From UBA3102 sp964413055 (GTDB lineage Bacteria; Bacillota; Desulfotomaculia; Desulfotomaculales; Pelotomaculaceae), in the NCBI GenBank assembly GCA_964413055.1, contig CAYPRB010000007.1, positions 62,001-126,000 of the forward strand: a DNA stretch of 64,000 bases. Reading direction: 5' to 3'. Each line of letters begins with the position of its first letter. The first letter of the stretch is position 1. Shown here piece after piece: positions 42,736 through 51,965 of this stretch. The translations under genes were made by a program, and so were the position numbers. The notes under the pieces were generated by a model. That model did not search any database. It worked only from the letters and a program-made list of their open reading frames with translations, and was not told the DNA's origin.

Positions 42736-44517
42736 CTAATCCTTCCAGTGCCACCTACTGCTCGGCTTGCCGAAAGAGCGGTTGATTTCAGAAGCGTCGA
42801 AATCTATCCGGTAAAACTTCCGGTAAAACATTTGGGCTTCGTTGATAATGTCGAAACAAAACACTTCCGGGTGCAATACATTGGCTATGTGCATGAGTCC
42901 CAAAATCCACCTGGGGCTGCCAAAATCCCAACAGGCCGCCGGGTGGGAATATATTTTTTTATTTCTCACAGCCTCTACCGTCAAGCCGGCCTCAGAAAAC
43001 TCGGTATAGAAATCTTCCACCGGGGAAGACATAAAGGACGAAATAAAAATAATTTCCGGATTTAACGATTTAAGCTCCTCATAGGTTATTTCCCTGCCCG
43101 GTCTTCCGCTGCCGCTTACCTCTTGGTTGAGATTGATGCCCCCTGCCGTCTCAATGAGCTGGTTTTCCAGGCGCTCGCCTTTAATACAGAAATGCGGCTT
43201 GCCCATGGCGTAATATACCCGGGGCTTACGTTCGACAAAAGACAGTCCTTCCTTAATCTCAGCAATTTTTGCTTCCATGTAGACGGCAAGTTTTTCCGCT
43301 TCGTCTTCCAGCTGCAGCAGTTTTCCAAAGAACCTGATTAATCCGAGGTAAGTACCGGGGTTTTGCAGGTCACGGTGTAATTTTGGCAGCGCGTCCCGGC
43401 TGAGAATTTCTTCCCAGGCCCGCACCACCCTGGTTTGATCATTTACGCCCATGGCAAACAATATGGCTTCAACCATTTCTAAAGCTCTGGTAAAAGGATA
43501 GCCTCCCTCAAAATCACCTTCCTGGTACGCTATTTCTGCTTCGAGGCCTTTAAAATTAAGTTTCCGCCCGCATTGGGGGCAGCTGTTGTTTTGGTCCGCA
43601 CCTGCCCCGCCGGGCCTCAATTTGGCACCCATGGGTCCGTAAAAGCCCCGCTTGTAGATAACCGCCCCGCAACCGGGGCAGAACGTACTCAGGTACTCGG
43701 TGCCGGGAGAATTAAAAACATATACGTAATCCAGATATTTCCGCAAACGCGCGCGCAGTTTTTCCGTCTCCCGAATAGCCGGCTCCCGGGAGGGCGCCGC
43801 GGACTCCACGGGAATAAACCGCATCACCTGCATCGGTATATCCGCTGCAATTTCAGCCAGACGCCGGGCCAGGTCCAATACTTCTTCCCGGTTATCATGG
43901 TAATGAATACAGGAAACCTCAATATGAACCCCTTTCTCATGCATCCGTTTAATATTTCTGAACACGGGCCCGGGGGTGCTGCCGCCGCATTCCCGGTAGG
44001 CCCGTTCGGAAAGTCCCTTGATACCGACATTGATAAAATCCAAATAAGGAATAAGCTCCTCCAGAGAAGTTGCGGTGAAATAAGTATTTGAGGAACACCC
44101 TACCAACAACCCGCGTTTTTTGGCGGCACGGGCAACTTTAACAAAGGTGGGAAAGGAGGCCAGAGGGTCGTTCATCAAAAACGCGATTCCGATACAATCA
44201 TTTTCTATGGCTTTAGCAACCACTTCCTCCGGCGGCAATTTCCGCAAAATCTTGCTGCCGGGAGCCATTTCCTTGACGATTACCGTGGAAATGCACCCGG
44301 CGCAATCAAAATTACACCCGGCGGTGCTGATCTGCAGAAACTTTCCTTTGGGATAAAAATGCAGCAAGGGCATGGTTTCTATGGAAATAGGAATGGTAAT
44401 CAGATACCTGTCCGGAAACAGCCCGGTAATTTCTCCTCCTTTGTTGGAGTACATTTTGCAGGCTCCCGTTTTACCTTCCGGAATACGACAACCCCTTTCG
44501 CAAATGTGACAGATCAA
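42736..44517 (-). CDS. Radical SAM enzyme fused to a periplasmic-binding-protein-like domain
   Basis: 593 aa. The N-terminal part is AmrS/PflA-like: a Cys-rich start (Cys3, 6, 10, 20) and the radical SAM motif CNFDCAGC (68-75). A zinc-ribbon-like CPGC...CPQC follows at 280-316. From about 330 on, the sequence has the helical linker and C-lobe of a TroA/FecB-type binding protein, ending like the downstream transporter's own binding protein (FY..FY..D). There is no signal peptide, so the binding domain is cytoplasmic. Start TTG 44517 with AAGGAGGG upstream, overlapping the methyltransferase stop (TTGA). Reaction unknown. Confidence 0.8.
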   Translation of the reverse strand: MICHICERGCRIPEGKTGACKMYSNKGGEITGLFPDRYLITIPISIETMPLLHFYPKGKFLQISTAGCNFDCAGCISTVIVKEMAPGSKILRKLPPEEVVAKAIENDCIGIAFLMNDPLASFPTFVKVARAAKKRGLLVGCSSNTYFTATSLEELIPYLDFINVGIKGLSERAYRECGGSTPGPVFRNIKRMHEKGVHIEVSCIHYHDNREEVLDLARRLAEIAADIPMQVMRFIPVESAAPSREPAIRETEKLRARLRKYLDYVYVFNSPGTEYLSTFCPGCGAVIYKRGFYGPMGAKLRPGGAGADQNNSCPQCGRKLNFKGLEAEIAYQEGDFEGGYPFTRALEMVEAILFAMGVNDQTRVVRAWEEILSRDALPKLHRDLQNPGTYLGLIRFFGKLLQLEDEAEKLAVYMEAKIAEIKEGLSFVERKPRVYYAMGKPHFCIKGERLENQLIETAGGINLNQEVSGSGRPGREITYEELKSLNPEIIFISSFMSSPVEDFYTEFSEAGLTVEAVRNKKIYSHPAACWDFGSPRWILGLMHIANVLHPEVFCFDIINEAQMFYRKFYRIDFDASEINRSFGKPSSRWHWKD

Positions 44518-45137
44518 ACTTTTTCCCTCCTTATGACGATCCACAATCCCGCCTCGTTTTTGATGATTTCAAAATCCGGCAGGCCCGCGTTGCGCAGTTC
44601 CCGGCTAAAATTTTCTACATTCTGCCTGCCCGTATTTTTTTTGACAAACCCGCGCCAGTCTTTTTTTATTTTCACCATGGTTTCGGTAATTTGTTTTTTT
44701 AATTCTGGCGTGCCGAAACCGCCGCCGATACAGGTAGCGCCCCCCGGTGCCAGCACCCGGTAAATTTCCTGAAAAGCCTTTACCCGGTTTTCCCAAAAAA
44801 ATACCGAACCCCGGCTGACCATAAGGTCAATTGATTGGTCGGCGAGCGGAATATCATGGACATCACCTAATAATATCTGTACCCTTGCTTCCAGACCGGA
44901 TGCAGTGATATTGCGGGCGGCAATTTCCAGCATATCCGGAGATTTGTCATACAAATAAATCTGCAAATCCGTGATTTGGGCCAGGGCGATACCCAAATAA
45001 CCGGTACCGCTGCCGATGTCAAGGCATTTACCTTTGGACAGGCCGGTTTTATTTTTTATCTGTTCCGCTATGACCGGGTAAATCGGGGCAAATACTTTAC
45101 GGGCAATTTCTTCGTATTCCGCAGCATTGGTTTCCAA
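44514..45137 (-). CDS. Class I SAM-dependent methyltransferase
   Basis: 207 aa. Motif I is CLDIGSGTGYLGIALA, followed by motif II YLYDKSPDMLEIAA and LGDVHDIPLADQSIDLMVSRG. The C-terminal part has IYRVLAPGG as in UbiE/small-molecule methyltransferases. The substrate is not evident. The gene overlaps the radical SAM-fusion gene and follows the FecB-like gene by 57 nt, so it belongs to the metal-uptake cluster and may modify a ligand or metallophore. Confidence 0.83.
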   Translation of the reverse strand: METNAAEYEEIARKVFAPIYPVIAEQIKNKTGLSKGKCLDIGSGTGYLGIALAQITDLQIYLYDKSPDMLEIAARNITASGLEARVQILLGDVHDIPLADQSIDLMVSRGSVFFWENRVKAFQEIYRVLAPGGATCIGGGFGTPELKKQITETMVKIKKDWRGFVKKNTGRQNVENFSRELRNAGLPDFEIIKNEAGLWIVIRREKV

Positions 45138-45194
45138 AACTTTACCACTCCTTTCACGATACCAAACTAAAAATAAATGCTTGCTTCCCCGGCC

Positions 45195-46313
45195 TTACTG
45201 ATTGACTTGGGATCGCACCAGTAAATCTTCTATCTCCCGGCCGGTAAGGTCATAATGGTAAAAAGTAGAGTAAAAGTCCTTGATTTCTTCCCTTATATCA
45301 TACTTGAAAATATCCGGGTACAGGGTATGCGCCAGCCATTTCACCCCGATAATGCGGTTTACCGAGGGGGGCCGGTCAAACCAGTTAAAAGGCTTATCCG
45401 GAATATCGTACACCTGGTGCTCCTTTACTGCTTTAAGGCCGGTCCATTTGGGATCTGTAGTTACATGGTGGTAAATTGCCCCCTCTTGACCGCCCAATCC
45501 GCTCAAGGTGGCGGTGATTATGACATCAGGGTCCCAGGATAAAATTTGTTCCAGCGAAACCGAAGTCATACCCATACCTCCTTTCAAGGGAACGTCGGCA
45601 ACATTAACACCTCCCACCAAATCCAGCACCTGGGTATGACGCGACCCCCTGGGATCGGTGCTCAAACCTTGATTCCCTTCGGCGTAGTATACCCGGACCC
45701 GTTTTTCTTCAGGAATCAACCCGGCTTTTTCGGCCACCTCGTCAACCGACCGGCGGCAATACGCCGCCAACTCTGCGGCCTGTTCTTCGGCTCCCAGCAG
45801 GGCGCCTAAAAATTCATAAGTTTGGTCCAACCCGGTAAGGCGGTCATTAAAGACCACCACGGGAATATGTAACTGCTCCTGGATCCGTTCAGCCAGTGAC
45901 ACCTGGGTTTGGTCGTCAGAACAAATAATTATATCGGGACCGATTTTTAAAAGTTCTTCCGTATTGCATGATTTATTGGCGTACCAGCCGCCCAGATTGG
46001 GCAAATTCCGGCAGGCGGGCAAAAGATATTTTTTATGTTCCGGGCCGATTTCAAAATTCCAGGCGACAAGCTTTTCTGGCGCCAGGGTGTACATCAAAAT
46101 CGACCCTACCGGATTGGTGGAAAATACTTGGTTGATTTCACCGGGTACGGTTACCTTTCTCCCGGCCTGGTCTACAATGGTGCGGGTTTGGGGAGCCGCC
46201 CCCCCGGATCCGGTACTAGCCTCCCGGGTTCCGCAACCCGCGCCGGTGATGGCAATTAAAGTGATAACCAAACAAAGGCAGCTTACTTTAACCAAATAAT
46301 TTTTCTGAAGCAT
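45195..46313 (-). CDS. FecB/MolA-type ABC substrate-binding lipoprotein
   Basis: 372 aa, class III (TroA-like) binding protein. Lipobox ITGAGC (Cys27). The N-lobe has AGRKVTVPGEINQVFS and the C-lobe SLEQILSWDPDVIIT; the conserved late motif is FNWFDRPPSVNRIIGVKWL. The family carries Fe-siderophores, B12 or (MolA) molybdate/tungstate. The ModE-like boxes and MoeA-like neighbour point to oxyanion. ATG 46313 has GGGAGG 6 nt upstream; it is 29 nt downstream of the ATPase. Confidence 0.86.
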   Translation of the reverse strand: MLQKNYLVKVSCLCLVITLIAITGAGCGTREASTGSGGAAPQTRTIVDQAGRKVTVPGEINQVFSTNPVGSILMYTLAPEKLVAWNFEIGPEHKKYLLPACRNLPNLGGWYANKSCNTEELLKIGPDIIICSDDQTQVSLAERIQEQLHIPVVVFNDRLTGLDQTYEFLGALLGAEEQAAELAAYCRRSVDEVAEKAGLIPEEKRVRVYYAEGNQGLSTDPRGSRHTQVLDLVGGVNVADVPLKGGMGMTSVSLEQILSWDPDVIITATLSGLGGQEGAIYHHVTTDPKWTGLKAVKEHQVYDIPDKPFNWFDRPPSVNRIIGVKWLAHTLYPDIFKYDIREEIKDFYSTFYHYDLTGREIEDLLVRSQVNQ

Positions 46314-46342
46314 TCTTTGCCTCCCAACTTTAAATTTAGTAA

Positions 46343-47134
46343 TTATGCCAGCAGGGGTATACAAACCTTGACTTCTTTGGGCGGATCATCAAATATTTTT
46401 GCCGCAACCACTTTAATACTGGCAGCGTACAGCGCACTTAGATTGTTTTCTGTTACGATCTCATCCGGAGCCCCCAGGGCTAAAATCTTTCCTCCTTTTA
46501 AAATAGCCACCTTATTGCATGCCAGGAAAGCGTGGTCGGGGAAATGGGTCGTCATAATAATTGCGTAGTCCTGCCGGGAAAGCTCGTTGATAATCTCCAG
46601 GATGCGGGCTTGATTACCGTAATCCAGACTGGCCGTCGGCTCGTCCATAATTAGAATTTCCGACTGCTGGGCCAGGGCCCGGGCAATAAGCACCAACTGG
46701 CGCTCGCCGCCGCTTATTTCACTAAACAAAGCATTTTCCAAATGAGCAATACCGGCTTTAAACAATGCTTCCCTGGCCACCTCCATATCTTTCTCTGCGG
46801 GCACGGACATGATACCGATATGCGGACTCCTGCCCATAAGGACCAGATCAATTACCTGATAGGGAAAAACCATGTTAGCGGCCTGGGGAACGTACGCTAC
46901 CATCCTGGCCAGTTCCCTGGCGGATATTTTATGTACCTCACGGTTCCCGACCCAAATTTTCCCCCGGCTGATTTTGTTAATCCCGAGCAGGCAGCGCAGC
47001 AAGGTGGTTTTTCCCGTGCCGTTAGGCCCTAAAAGACACAATACATCCCCTTCAGCAAGGGAAAAGGATATGCCGTTTAATAAATTGGGGTGTTTGGGAT
47101 AATTAAAACATAAACCCTCTACCGCTATACCCAT
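46343..47134 (-). CDS. FecE/MolC-type ABC ATP-binding protein
   Basis: 263 aa. Walker A GPNGTGKT, Q-loop in VPQAANMVFPY, signature ISGGERQLVLIARAL, Walker B ILIMDEPTASLD, H-loop TTHFPDHA. It powers the permease encoded 44 nt upstream. ATG 47134 (MGIAVEGL) has GGAGGG 7 nt upstream; ATG 47149 would lie within the ribosome site. Confidence 0.9.
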   Translation of the reverse strand: MGIAVEGLCFNYPKHPNLLNGISFSLAEGDVLCLLGPNGTGKTTLLRCLLGINKISRGKIWVGNREVHKISARELARMVAYVPQAANMVFPYQVIDLVLMGRSPHIGIMSVPAEKDMEVAREALFKAGIAHLENALFSEISGGERQLVLIARALAQQSEILIMDEPTASLDYGNQARILEIINELSRQDYAIIMTTHFPDHAFLACNKVAILKGGKILALGAPDEIVTENNLSALYAASIKVVAAKIFDDPPKEVKVCIPLLA

Positions 47135-47178
47135 TCGAATTCCCTCCAAACTTTAATCATTTTAAGCAGAGATATTAA

Positions 47179-48231
47179 TTACAATGTCCAGCCTTTCCCC
47201 GCCCTGGACAGTAAGAAGACAAAAAACGGCGCCCCGATCAAAGCCGTTAGGATTCCCAGGGGGATCTCGACGGCAATTGCGTTGCGGCTGATATTGTCCA
47301 CCAAAAGCAAGTACCCGCTGCCCAATAAAAACGAAGTGGGCAGCAGTCTTTGAAAATTGGGGCCGGTCAGCATGCGGGCTATGTGCGGGATAATCAGCCC
47401 GACCCAGCCGATAATACCGCTGATGCTCACAGCGGCGGCAGTCATAAGGGTGGCACAAAGCATCACTGTAATCCTGATGCGGTTGATATTGATCCCCAGT
47501 GCCAGCGCTTCTTCATCACCGACGGCAAGCACGTTAATCTGCCAGCGGATAAGGTAGAGCACGCTGACGGGAAGGATGACGGGAAACAAAACAAACAGCG
47601 CATCGGTATTGGTTACCTTGGACAAGCCCCCCATCAGCCAAAAGGTGATTGCCGGCAGAACGTCCAGGGGGTCCGCCAAATATTTGGTAATGGAAAGCAG
47701 GGCCTGAAAAAGCGCCGAAACCACCAGTCCGCCCAAAACCAGGACCAGCATGGAATTTTTACCAAAAAAACGGCTGATGAAAAAAGAGACGGCAACCGCC
47801 AGCAGGGCAAACAAAAAAGCCATTGCCTGCACGGCAGGCCAGGGATAATAAAGAATCATGCCCAAAGCCGCACCGAAACCGGCTCCCGCCGAAACCCCCA
47901 GAATATCCGGTGATACCAACGGGTTTTTAAACAAACTCTGGTACGCGGCGCCGGAAGCAGACAATGCCCCGCCGACCAGCAACGCCGCAATAATACGCGG
48001 CAATCGCAGCTGCAATACCACAACTTCCATGGTATCGGTCCACGTTTTTGAGATGTTAAAGACTTTAGAAAGCAATATGGCAAGTACCGTATCCGGGGTT
48101 ACCGGATAGCGCCCCAGGAGAAACGAAATAAAAAATAATCCTGTCACCATTAAAAAGAGCAGCGTTATTTTTAACGGTATTTTTTTTAACAGTATTGAAA
48201 ACCAACCGCAGTCAAGTTTTTTGTTCGCCAT
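47179..48231 (-). CDS. FecCD/BtuC-type ABC permease
   Basis: 350 aa with about ten membrane helices. Family motifs are FKNPLVSPDILGVSAGAGFGAAL in part, GWVGLIIPHIARMLTGPNF and the terminal GAPFFVFLLSR. It forms the channel for the iron-complex/B12/molybdate type importer with the two genes downstream. ATG 48231 has only a weak ribosome site (TTGGTGAA). A 130-nt leader separates it from the MoeA-like gene and contains ModE-like box A. Confidence 0.9.
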   Translation of the reverse strand: MANKKLDCGWFSILLKKIPLKITLLFLMVTGLFFISFLLGRYPVTPDTVLAILLSKVFNISKTWTDTMEVVVLQLRLPRIIAALLVGGALSASGAAYQSLFKNPLVSPDILGVSAGAGFGAALGMILYYPWPAVQAMAFLFALLAVAVSFFISRFFGKNSMLVLVLGGLVVSALFQALLSITKYLADPLDVLPAITFWLMGGLSKVTNTDALFVLFPVILPVSVLYLIRWQINVLAVGDEEALALGININRIRITVMLCATLMTAAAVSISGIIGWVGLIIPHIARMLTGPNFQRLLPTSFLLGSGYLLLVDNISRNAIAVEIPLGILTALIGAPFFVFLLSRAGKGWTL

Positions 48232-48267
48232 ATTTCACCAACGCATAATTTATATTTTGCAGAAAAG

Positions 48268-48291
48268 CGTTATATTTTTACTAGAATAACG
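48268..48291. promoter_or_regulatory. ModE-like operator box A
   Basis: CGTTAT-N12-ATAACG, 24 bp, the same form and length as the E. coli mod operator bound by ModE. It lies 37 nt before the FecCD-like permease gene. The inner bases TTTTTACTAGA and the outer GAGGACAATAA are shared in part with boxes B and C. A possible promoter TTGGGT-N18-TATACT ends at 48322 on the minus strand, placing the box just after the transcript start. Confidence 0.65.
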
Positions 48292-48304
48292 AGGACAATA
48301 AGAT

Positions 48305-48343
48305 GAGCATGGGGTAGAAACAGTATAACCGTCTCCCATGCTC
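48305..48343 (-). terminator. Hairpin after the MoeA-like gene
   Basis: GAGCATGGG / CCCATGCTC with a 21-nt loop, 19 nt past the stop codon. T-content after it is modest, so it may be a partial terminator before box A. Confidence 0.5.
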
Positions 48344-48361
48344 CCACCCAAGTCCCGGGTA

Positions 48362-49396
48362 TTAACTGCCGCCCTTGCCAAAAGTACAGTTGGGAAACCG
48401 ACACTTTTTACAAGACCTGCAAAGCCCGCCGTGGCCCAAAGCGACAATATCCTTCCGGGTTACCCGTTCACCGGCCATCAGCCTGGGCAATATTAAATCA
48501 GTTACCGTTATTTGGAAAAACATCCCGCAAGCCGGCACTCCCATGACGGGCACCTCCCCGAGGTAGGCAAGCATGAACATCGCCCCCGGCAGAGCGGGCG
48601 AACCGTATTTTTCCACTTGCGCCCCCGTAAGGCGGATGGCTTTCGGGGTCACATCATCGGGATCGACGGACATGCCACCGGTTAAAATGACCAAACCCGC
48701 CCCGTCAGCAACCATCTTTTTGGTTTTGGCAGCAATTACCTCCGCGTCATCCGGGGCGTAATCAATACCCAAAACCGTAGAGCCGAATGATTCCACCTTT
48801 CCCTTAATTACCGGGCTAAAATCGTCACGCACACGCTTTTTATACACCTCGTTACCGGTAATGATCACGCCCACTTTAATCTTTTGAAACGGCATAACCT
48901 TTACCACCCAGCCGTACTGCCGGCAAATATTTTCAGCATTGTCAACTGTTTGCTCGGGTACCACCAACGGAATTACTTTGGTACCCGCAAGCATTTCCCC
49001 TTTCTTGACGACCATATTATTAGGCAGCGTGGACAAAATTACATCCGGCAAGTCGTTAATTGCCTCCACCGCAGGGACATTAATTTTCAAAAGCCCGTCA
49101 CATGCTGCATATAGGTTTACCCGGCTTTCCTTGGGGCCGCGCCAGGTCACATCAGACCCGGCAGCGGCCGTTCCCAGGCGGATACCGGCATCATCCTCGT
49201 GGACATCACCGGGTTCCAGGTCCAGGATATAAATATTTTCTTTTCCTAACTTCAGGAGTTCAGGAACGTCTTCTTCCTTGATAATGTGACCTTTTTTAAA
49301 AGATACCCCTTTGGATTCCCCCCTTACTATTCTGGTAATATCGTGGCCAATCACCTTACCTACCGCTTCTTCCACATTAACTGTTTTTACATTCAA
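48362..49396 (-). CDS. MoeA/MogA-like molybdopterin-binding protein with Cys-rich tail
   Basis: 344 aa. The C-terminal half has the molybdopterin-binding fold: VGVIITGNEVYKKRV and VILTGGMSVDPDDVTPKAI. The N-terminal half is a divergent MoeA-like part. The last residues CRSCKKCRFPNCTFGKGGS hold four Cys, not part of normal MoeA. It may handle Mo insertion or sense the metal. Start TTG 49396 with GAGGTG 7 nt upstream. It lies between the two ABC systems, linking the cluster to Mo/W chemistry. Often annotated simply 'molybdopterin-binding protein'. Confidence 0.83.
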   Translation of the reverse strand: MNVKTVNVEEAVGKVIGHDITRIVRGESKGVSFKKGHIIKEEDVPELLKLGKENIYILDLEPGDVHEDDAGIRLGTAAAGSDVTWRGPKESRVNLYAACDGLLKINVPAVEAINDLPDVILSTLPNNMVVKKGEMLAGTKVIPLVVPEQTVDNAENICRQYGWVVKVMPFQKIKVGVIITGNEVYKKRVRDDFSPVIKGKVESFGSTVLGIDYAPDDAEVIAAKTKKMVADGAGLVILTGGMSVDPDDVTPKAIRLTGAQVEKYGSPALPGAMFMLAYLGEVPVMGVPACGMFFQITVTDLILPRLMAGERVTRKDIVALGHGGLCRSCKKCRFPNCTFGKGGS

Positions 49397-49433
49397 ATAT
49401 TTTCACCTCTGGCATAATGATTTAAACAAACGC

Positions 49434-50138
49434 TCAATTGGAATGAGCAGCAACGACAAACTCCTGTATCTCTTCAACCGGCTGATAAAAAACATCCTGA
49501 AAAGACCCCTGCTGTTTAATTTGACCTTCTGCAAGCACAACAATTCTGTCCGCAAGTTCGCGGGCTTCGGCAAAATCATGTGTAACATACAGCATTGTTA
49601 AATCCAAACTTTTCTGCAGTATTTTTAATTCCTTACGGATGTTTTTAGCCGTAGCAGGATCCAGACTGGATAGCGGTTCATCCAAAAGCAAAATCTTTGG
49701 TTCCATAATGATGGACCGCGCCAAACCCACCCGTTGTTTTTCCCCGCCGCTGAGATCCTTCGGAAAACGTTTTTTTAAATGGGCGATATGGAGCAGCTCC
49801 AGAATCTTTTCAACCTTGTCCTTTATACCGTCAGCCGGGCAACCGCCGGCTCGCAGGCCAAACGCAACATTTTCAAAAACATTGAAATGGGGAAACAGAT
49901 AAATGTCCTGCAGCAGATAACCCACATTACGCTTTTCTGTAGGTATATGGTTCATATTATACTTATCAAAATACACGTCTCCCCCGTATTCTATCAAACC
50001 AGCAATCACATTGAGCAGCGTGCTCTTGCCGGCTCCGGTAAAACCCAGCACCGCCATTAGTACACCGGCTTCAACATCTAGATTTACATTTTTCAGACAG
50101 TAGGGGGTAGAAATATTTCTCAGACTGATAAATGACAT
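49434..50138 (-). CDS. ABC transporter ATP-binding protein (NitT/TauT- or ModC-like)
   Basis: 234 aa ATPase: Walker A GFTGAGKST, signature LSGGEKQRVGLARS, Walker B ILLLDEPLSSLD, H-loop TMLYVTHDF. The C-terminal extension is too short for a TOBE domain. It overlaps nothing but follows the permease gene by 3 nt, so the two are coupled. The overall sequence is close to ModC/PotA-type ATPases, fitting oxyanion or small-anion uptake. Confidence 0.87.
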   Translation of the reverse strand: MSFISLRNISTPYCLKNVNLDVEAGVLMAVLGFTGAGKSTLLNVIAGLIEYGGDVYFDKYNMNHIPTEKRNVGYLLQDIYLFPHFNVFENVAFGLRAGGCPADGIKDKVEKILELLHIAHLKKRFPKDLSGGEKQRVGLARSIIMEPKILLLDEPLSSLDPATAKNIRKELKILQKSLDLTMLYVTHDFAEARELADRIVVLAEGQIKQQGSFQDVFYQPVEEIQEFVVAAHSN

Positions 50139-50141
50139 TTT

Positions 50142-50894
50142 TTACCTCCAAGCACCGGTTACTCTATTTTCCAACCACAGGAATAACCGCTCAAAGATGA
50201 AACACATCAGGGACAACACGACTAGACAGACCATAATAACATCTACCCGGATCAGGCTTTCCGCATTCATCAACAGAGAGCCAATCCCTGTAGGAATAGC
50301 AAACATTTCCGCTGCAATGACCGTACGCCAGACCATCCCCGCCTCCAGGCGCAGACCGGTAAAAATATTGGGGGACGCCATGGGAAGTATAATACGGTAA
50401 AAGATGTACCACGAAGATGCCCCAAGCGTCCGGGCGGCTTTTATATACTCTTCTTTCACCTCTTTTATACCTGTCAGGGTATTGTAGGCTACCGGAAAAA
50501 AAGCGCAGATAAAAATCAGGGTAATGGGTAAAGCCTCATTTATGCCAATCCACAGCATTAACAACGGCAACCATCCTAAAGTCGGGATGGGAAACAGAAA
50601 ACTAATCAGCGGTCGCAAACTGCGTTCCACAACCTTGTTTACACCCATCATTGTCCCGACAATCAAACCAGCTAAACTTCCCAGGATATATCCGGCGATG
50701 ACTCTTACGAAACTTGCTCCCAGACTCTTAAGAAGTATTCCATTGCTCAAGAGAGAACCAAATACCCCAACTACATTGCTTAATGGCGGAAACAGCGGGG
50801 TTTGGGCTATATGACCTGCTATTTCCCATAAAGCAAGAAATAATCCTACTGGCGCAAGATATAATAATTGTTCCTTCAGTATTTTTCGCTTCAT
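50142..50894 (-). CDS. ABC transporter permease (NitT/TauT/SsuC-like)
   Basis: 250 aa with six hydrophobic segments and the EAA loop EYIKAARTLGASSWYIFYRIIL in part (key EYI.AA..LGAS...F..I.LP). This is the SsuC/TauC/NrtB permease family, whose substrates include nitrate, sulfonates, thiamine precursors and riboflavin-like compounds. It is 21 nt downstream of the binding-protein gene. Confidence 0.88.
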   Translation of the reverse strand: MKRKILKEQLLYLAPVGLFLALWEIAGHIAQTPLFPPLSNVVGVFGSLLSNGILLKSLGASFVRVIAGYILGSLAGLIVGTMMGVNKVVERSLRPLISFLFPIPTLGWLPLLMLWIGINEALPITLIFICAFFPVAYNTLTGIKEVKEEYIKAARTLGASSWYIFYRIILPMASPNIFTGLRLEAGMVWRTVIAAEMFAIPTGIGSLLMNAESLIRVDVIMVCLVVLSLMCFIFERLFLWLENRVTGAWR

Positions 50895-50915
50895 TGCCAG
50901 CCATCGCCCTTATCC

Positions 50916-51938
50916 TTAATTAACTGCCATAATTTCTTCCGCGTTAAAAGATTTTGTTAAATATCCTAAAGCGTACATCTTGTCGATAACGTCCTGCACA
51001 TCCTGGATACTGATATCCGGCGTTAATTTTAAGTTGCTTATTGATTGGGCGGCAAGCTCCGGGGTGACTTCCAGGTCGGCCTCCGGGCTTTGCATCTCTT
51101 CTTTTACCAAATTCTGGTTCAAGTTTAAATTCTGAGCCACAATCGCAGCGCTATCCTGCGGATTTTCATTCATAAGCTCAATGCTCTGCGCATTAACCGC
51201 TTTCAATTTTTCTACAACTTCCGGCTGATTGTTTAACAAATTCTCCGTAACCACCAGAACGCTTCCCTGCATATCCGGCCAAATATCGGCACTCTTAAGC
51301 AACATTTTCATCCCCGGAAACGAGGCTGCCAAAGTTGCAAAATGTTCGGGAACAAAAACGGCATCGACTTTACCGTTGCGTAAAGCCATAAGTTGTTTGG
51401 CCGTATTCATCCGCATTGTATTGGCCATAATTTTTTCGGAATCCAAATTTTCTTTTTCTAACAGAAGCATTTGTAAAAAGTCGGTAGGGGTTCCCTTACG
51501 ACCGTTGGCTATTTTAATCCCACTCTTCTCCAGGTCACTTAATTCTTTTATTTTGGCACTGTTTACTACCAGCCCATAACCGTCCTTATGGGTACTGGCA
51601 ATGATTTTAAGAGGTACGCCCCCATTGGCATAAGTAAAAATCGCAGGAACCAAACACATATAACTGACATCAAACCCCCCTTTGGTAAAAGCCGCCGCCA
51701 CGCCTACGCCGCTGGCATACACATTAACATCATTTACCTCAATGCCCTCTTCCTGGAAAAGATTTTTTCCCTGGGCATAATAGAAAGCGGCGGCGTGATC
51801 GGTATACTCAACTGCAAAATTAAGACTGGTCTCTCTCTCCCCAGGTGGTTGATTAGATGTTGTTCGGGTCTGGTTGCAACCAACCGTCAAAATCATTAAA
51901 ATTCCGGTGATAAAAGAAATAATCAGCTTCCTTTTCAT
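50916..51938 (-). CDS. ABC transporter substrate-binding lipoprotein (NMT1/SsuA-like)
   Basis: 340 aa. The lipobox ILTVGC has Cys21. The fold is that of NitT/TauT binding proteins: AAFYYAQGKNLFQEEGI, VAAAFTKGGFDVSYMCLVP, then KSGIKIANGRKGTPTDFLQ. The ligand cannot be read from sequence. Because the operon starts with a DUF364 gene and has ModE-like boxes, Mo/W or a metal ligand is a fair guess. ATG 51938 has AGGAGG upstream. Confidence 0.87.
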   Translation of the reverse strand: MKRKLIISFITGILMILTVGCNQTRTTSNQPPGERETSLNFAVEYTDHAAAFYYAQGKNLFQEEGIEVNDVNVYASGVGVAAAFTKGGFDVSYMCLVPAIFTYANGGVPLKIIASTHKDGYGLVVNSAKIKELSDLEKSGIKIANGRKGTPTDFLQMLLLEKENLDSEKIMANTMRMNTAKQLMALRNGKVDAVFVPEHFATLAASFPGMKMLLKSADIWPDMQGSVLVVTENLLNNQPEVVEKLKAVNAQSIELMNENPQDSAAIVAQNLNLNQNLVKEEMQSPEADLEVTPELAAQSISNLKLTPDISIQDVQDVIDKMYALGYLTKSFNAEEIMAVN

Positions 51939-51965
51939 CTCATTTCCTCCTGAACAATTGTGTTC

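Noticed and set aside
48250..48447. 65-codon minus-strand frame at the end of the MoeA-like gene
   Set aside because: It is a shadow of the MoeA-like C-terminus in another frame and runs through the hairpin and box A.
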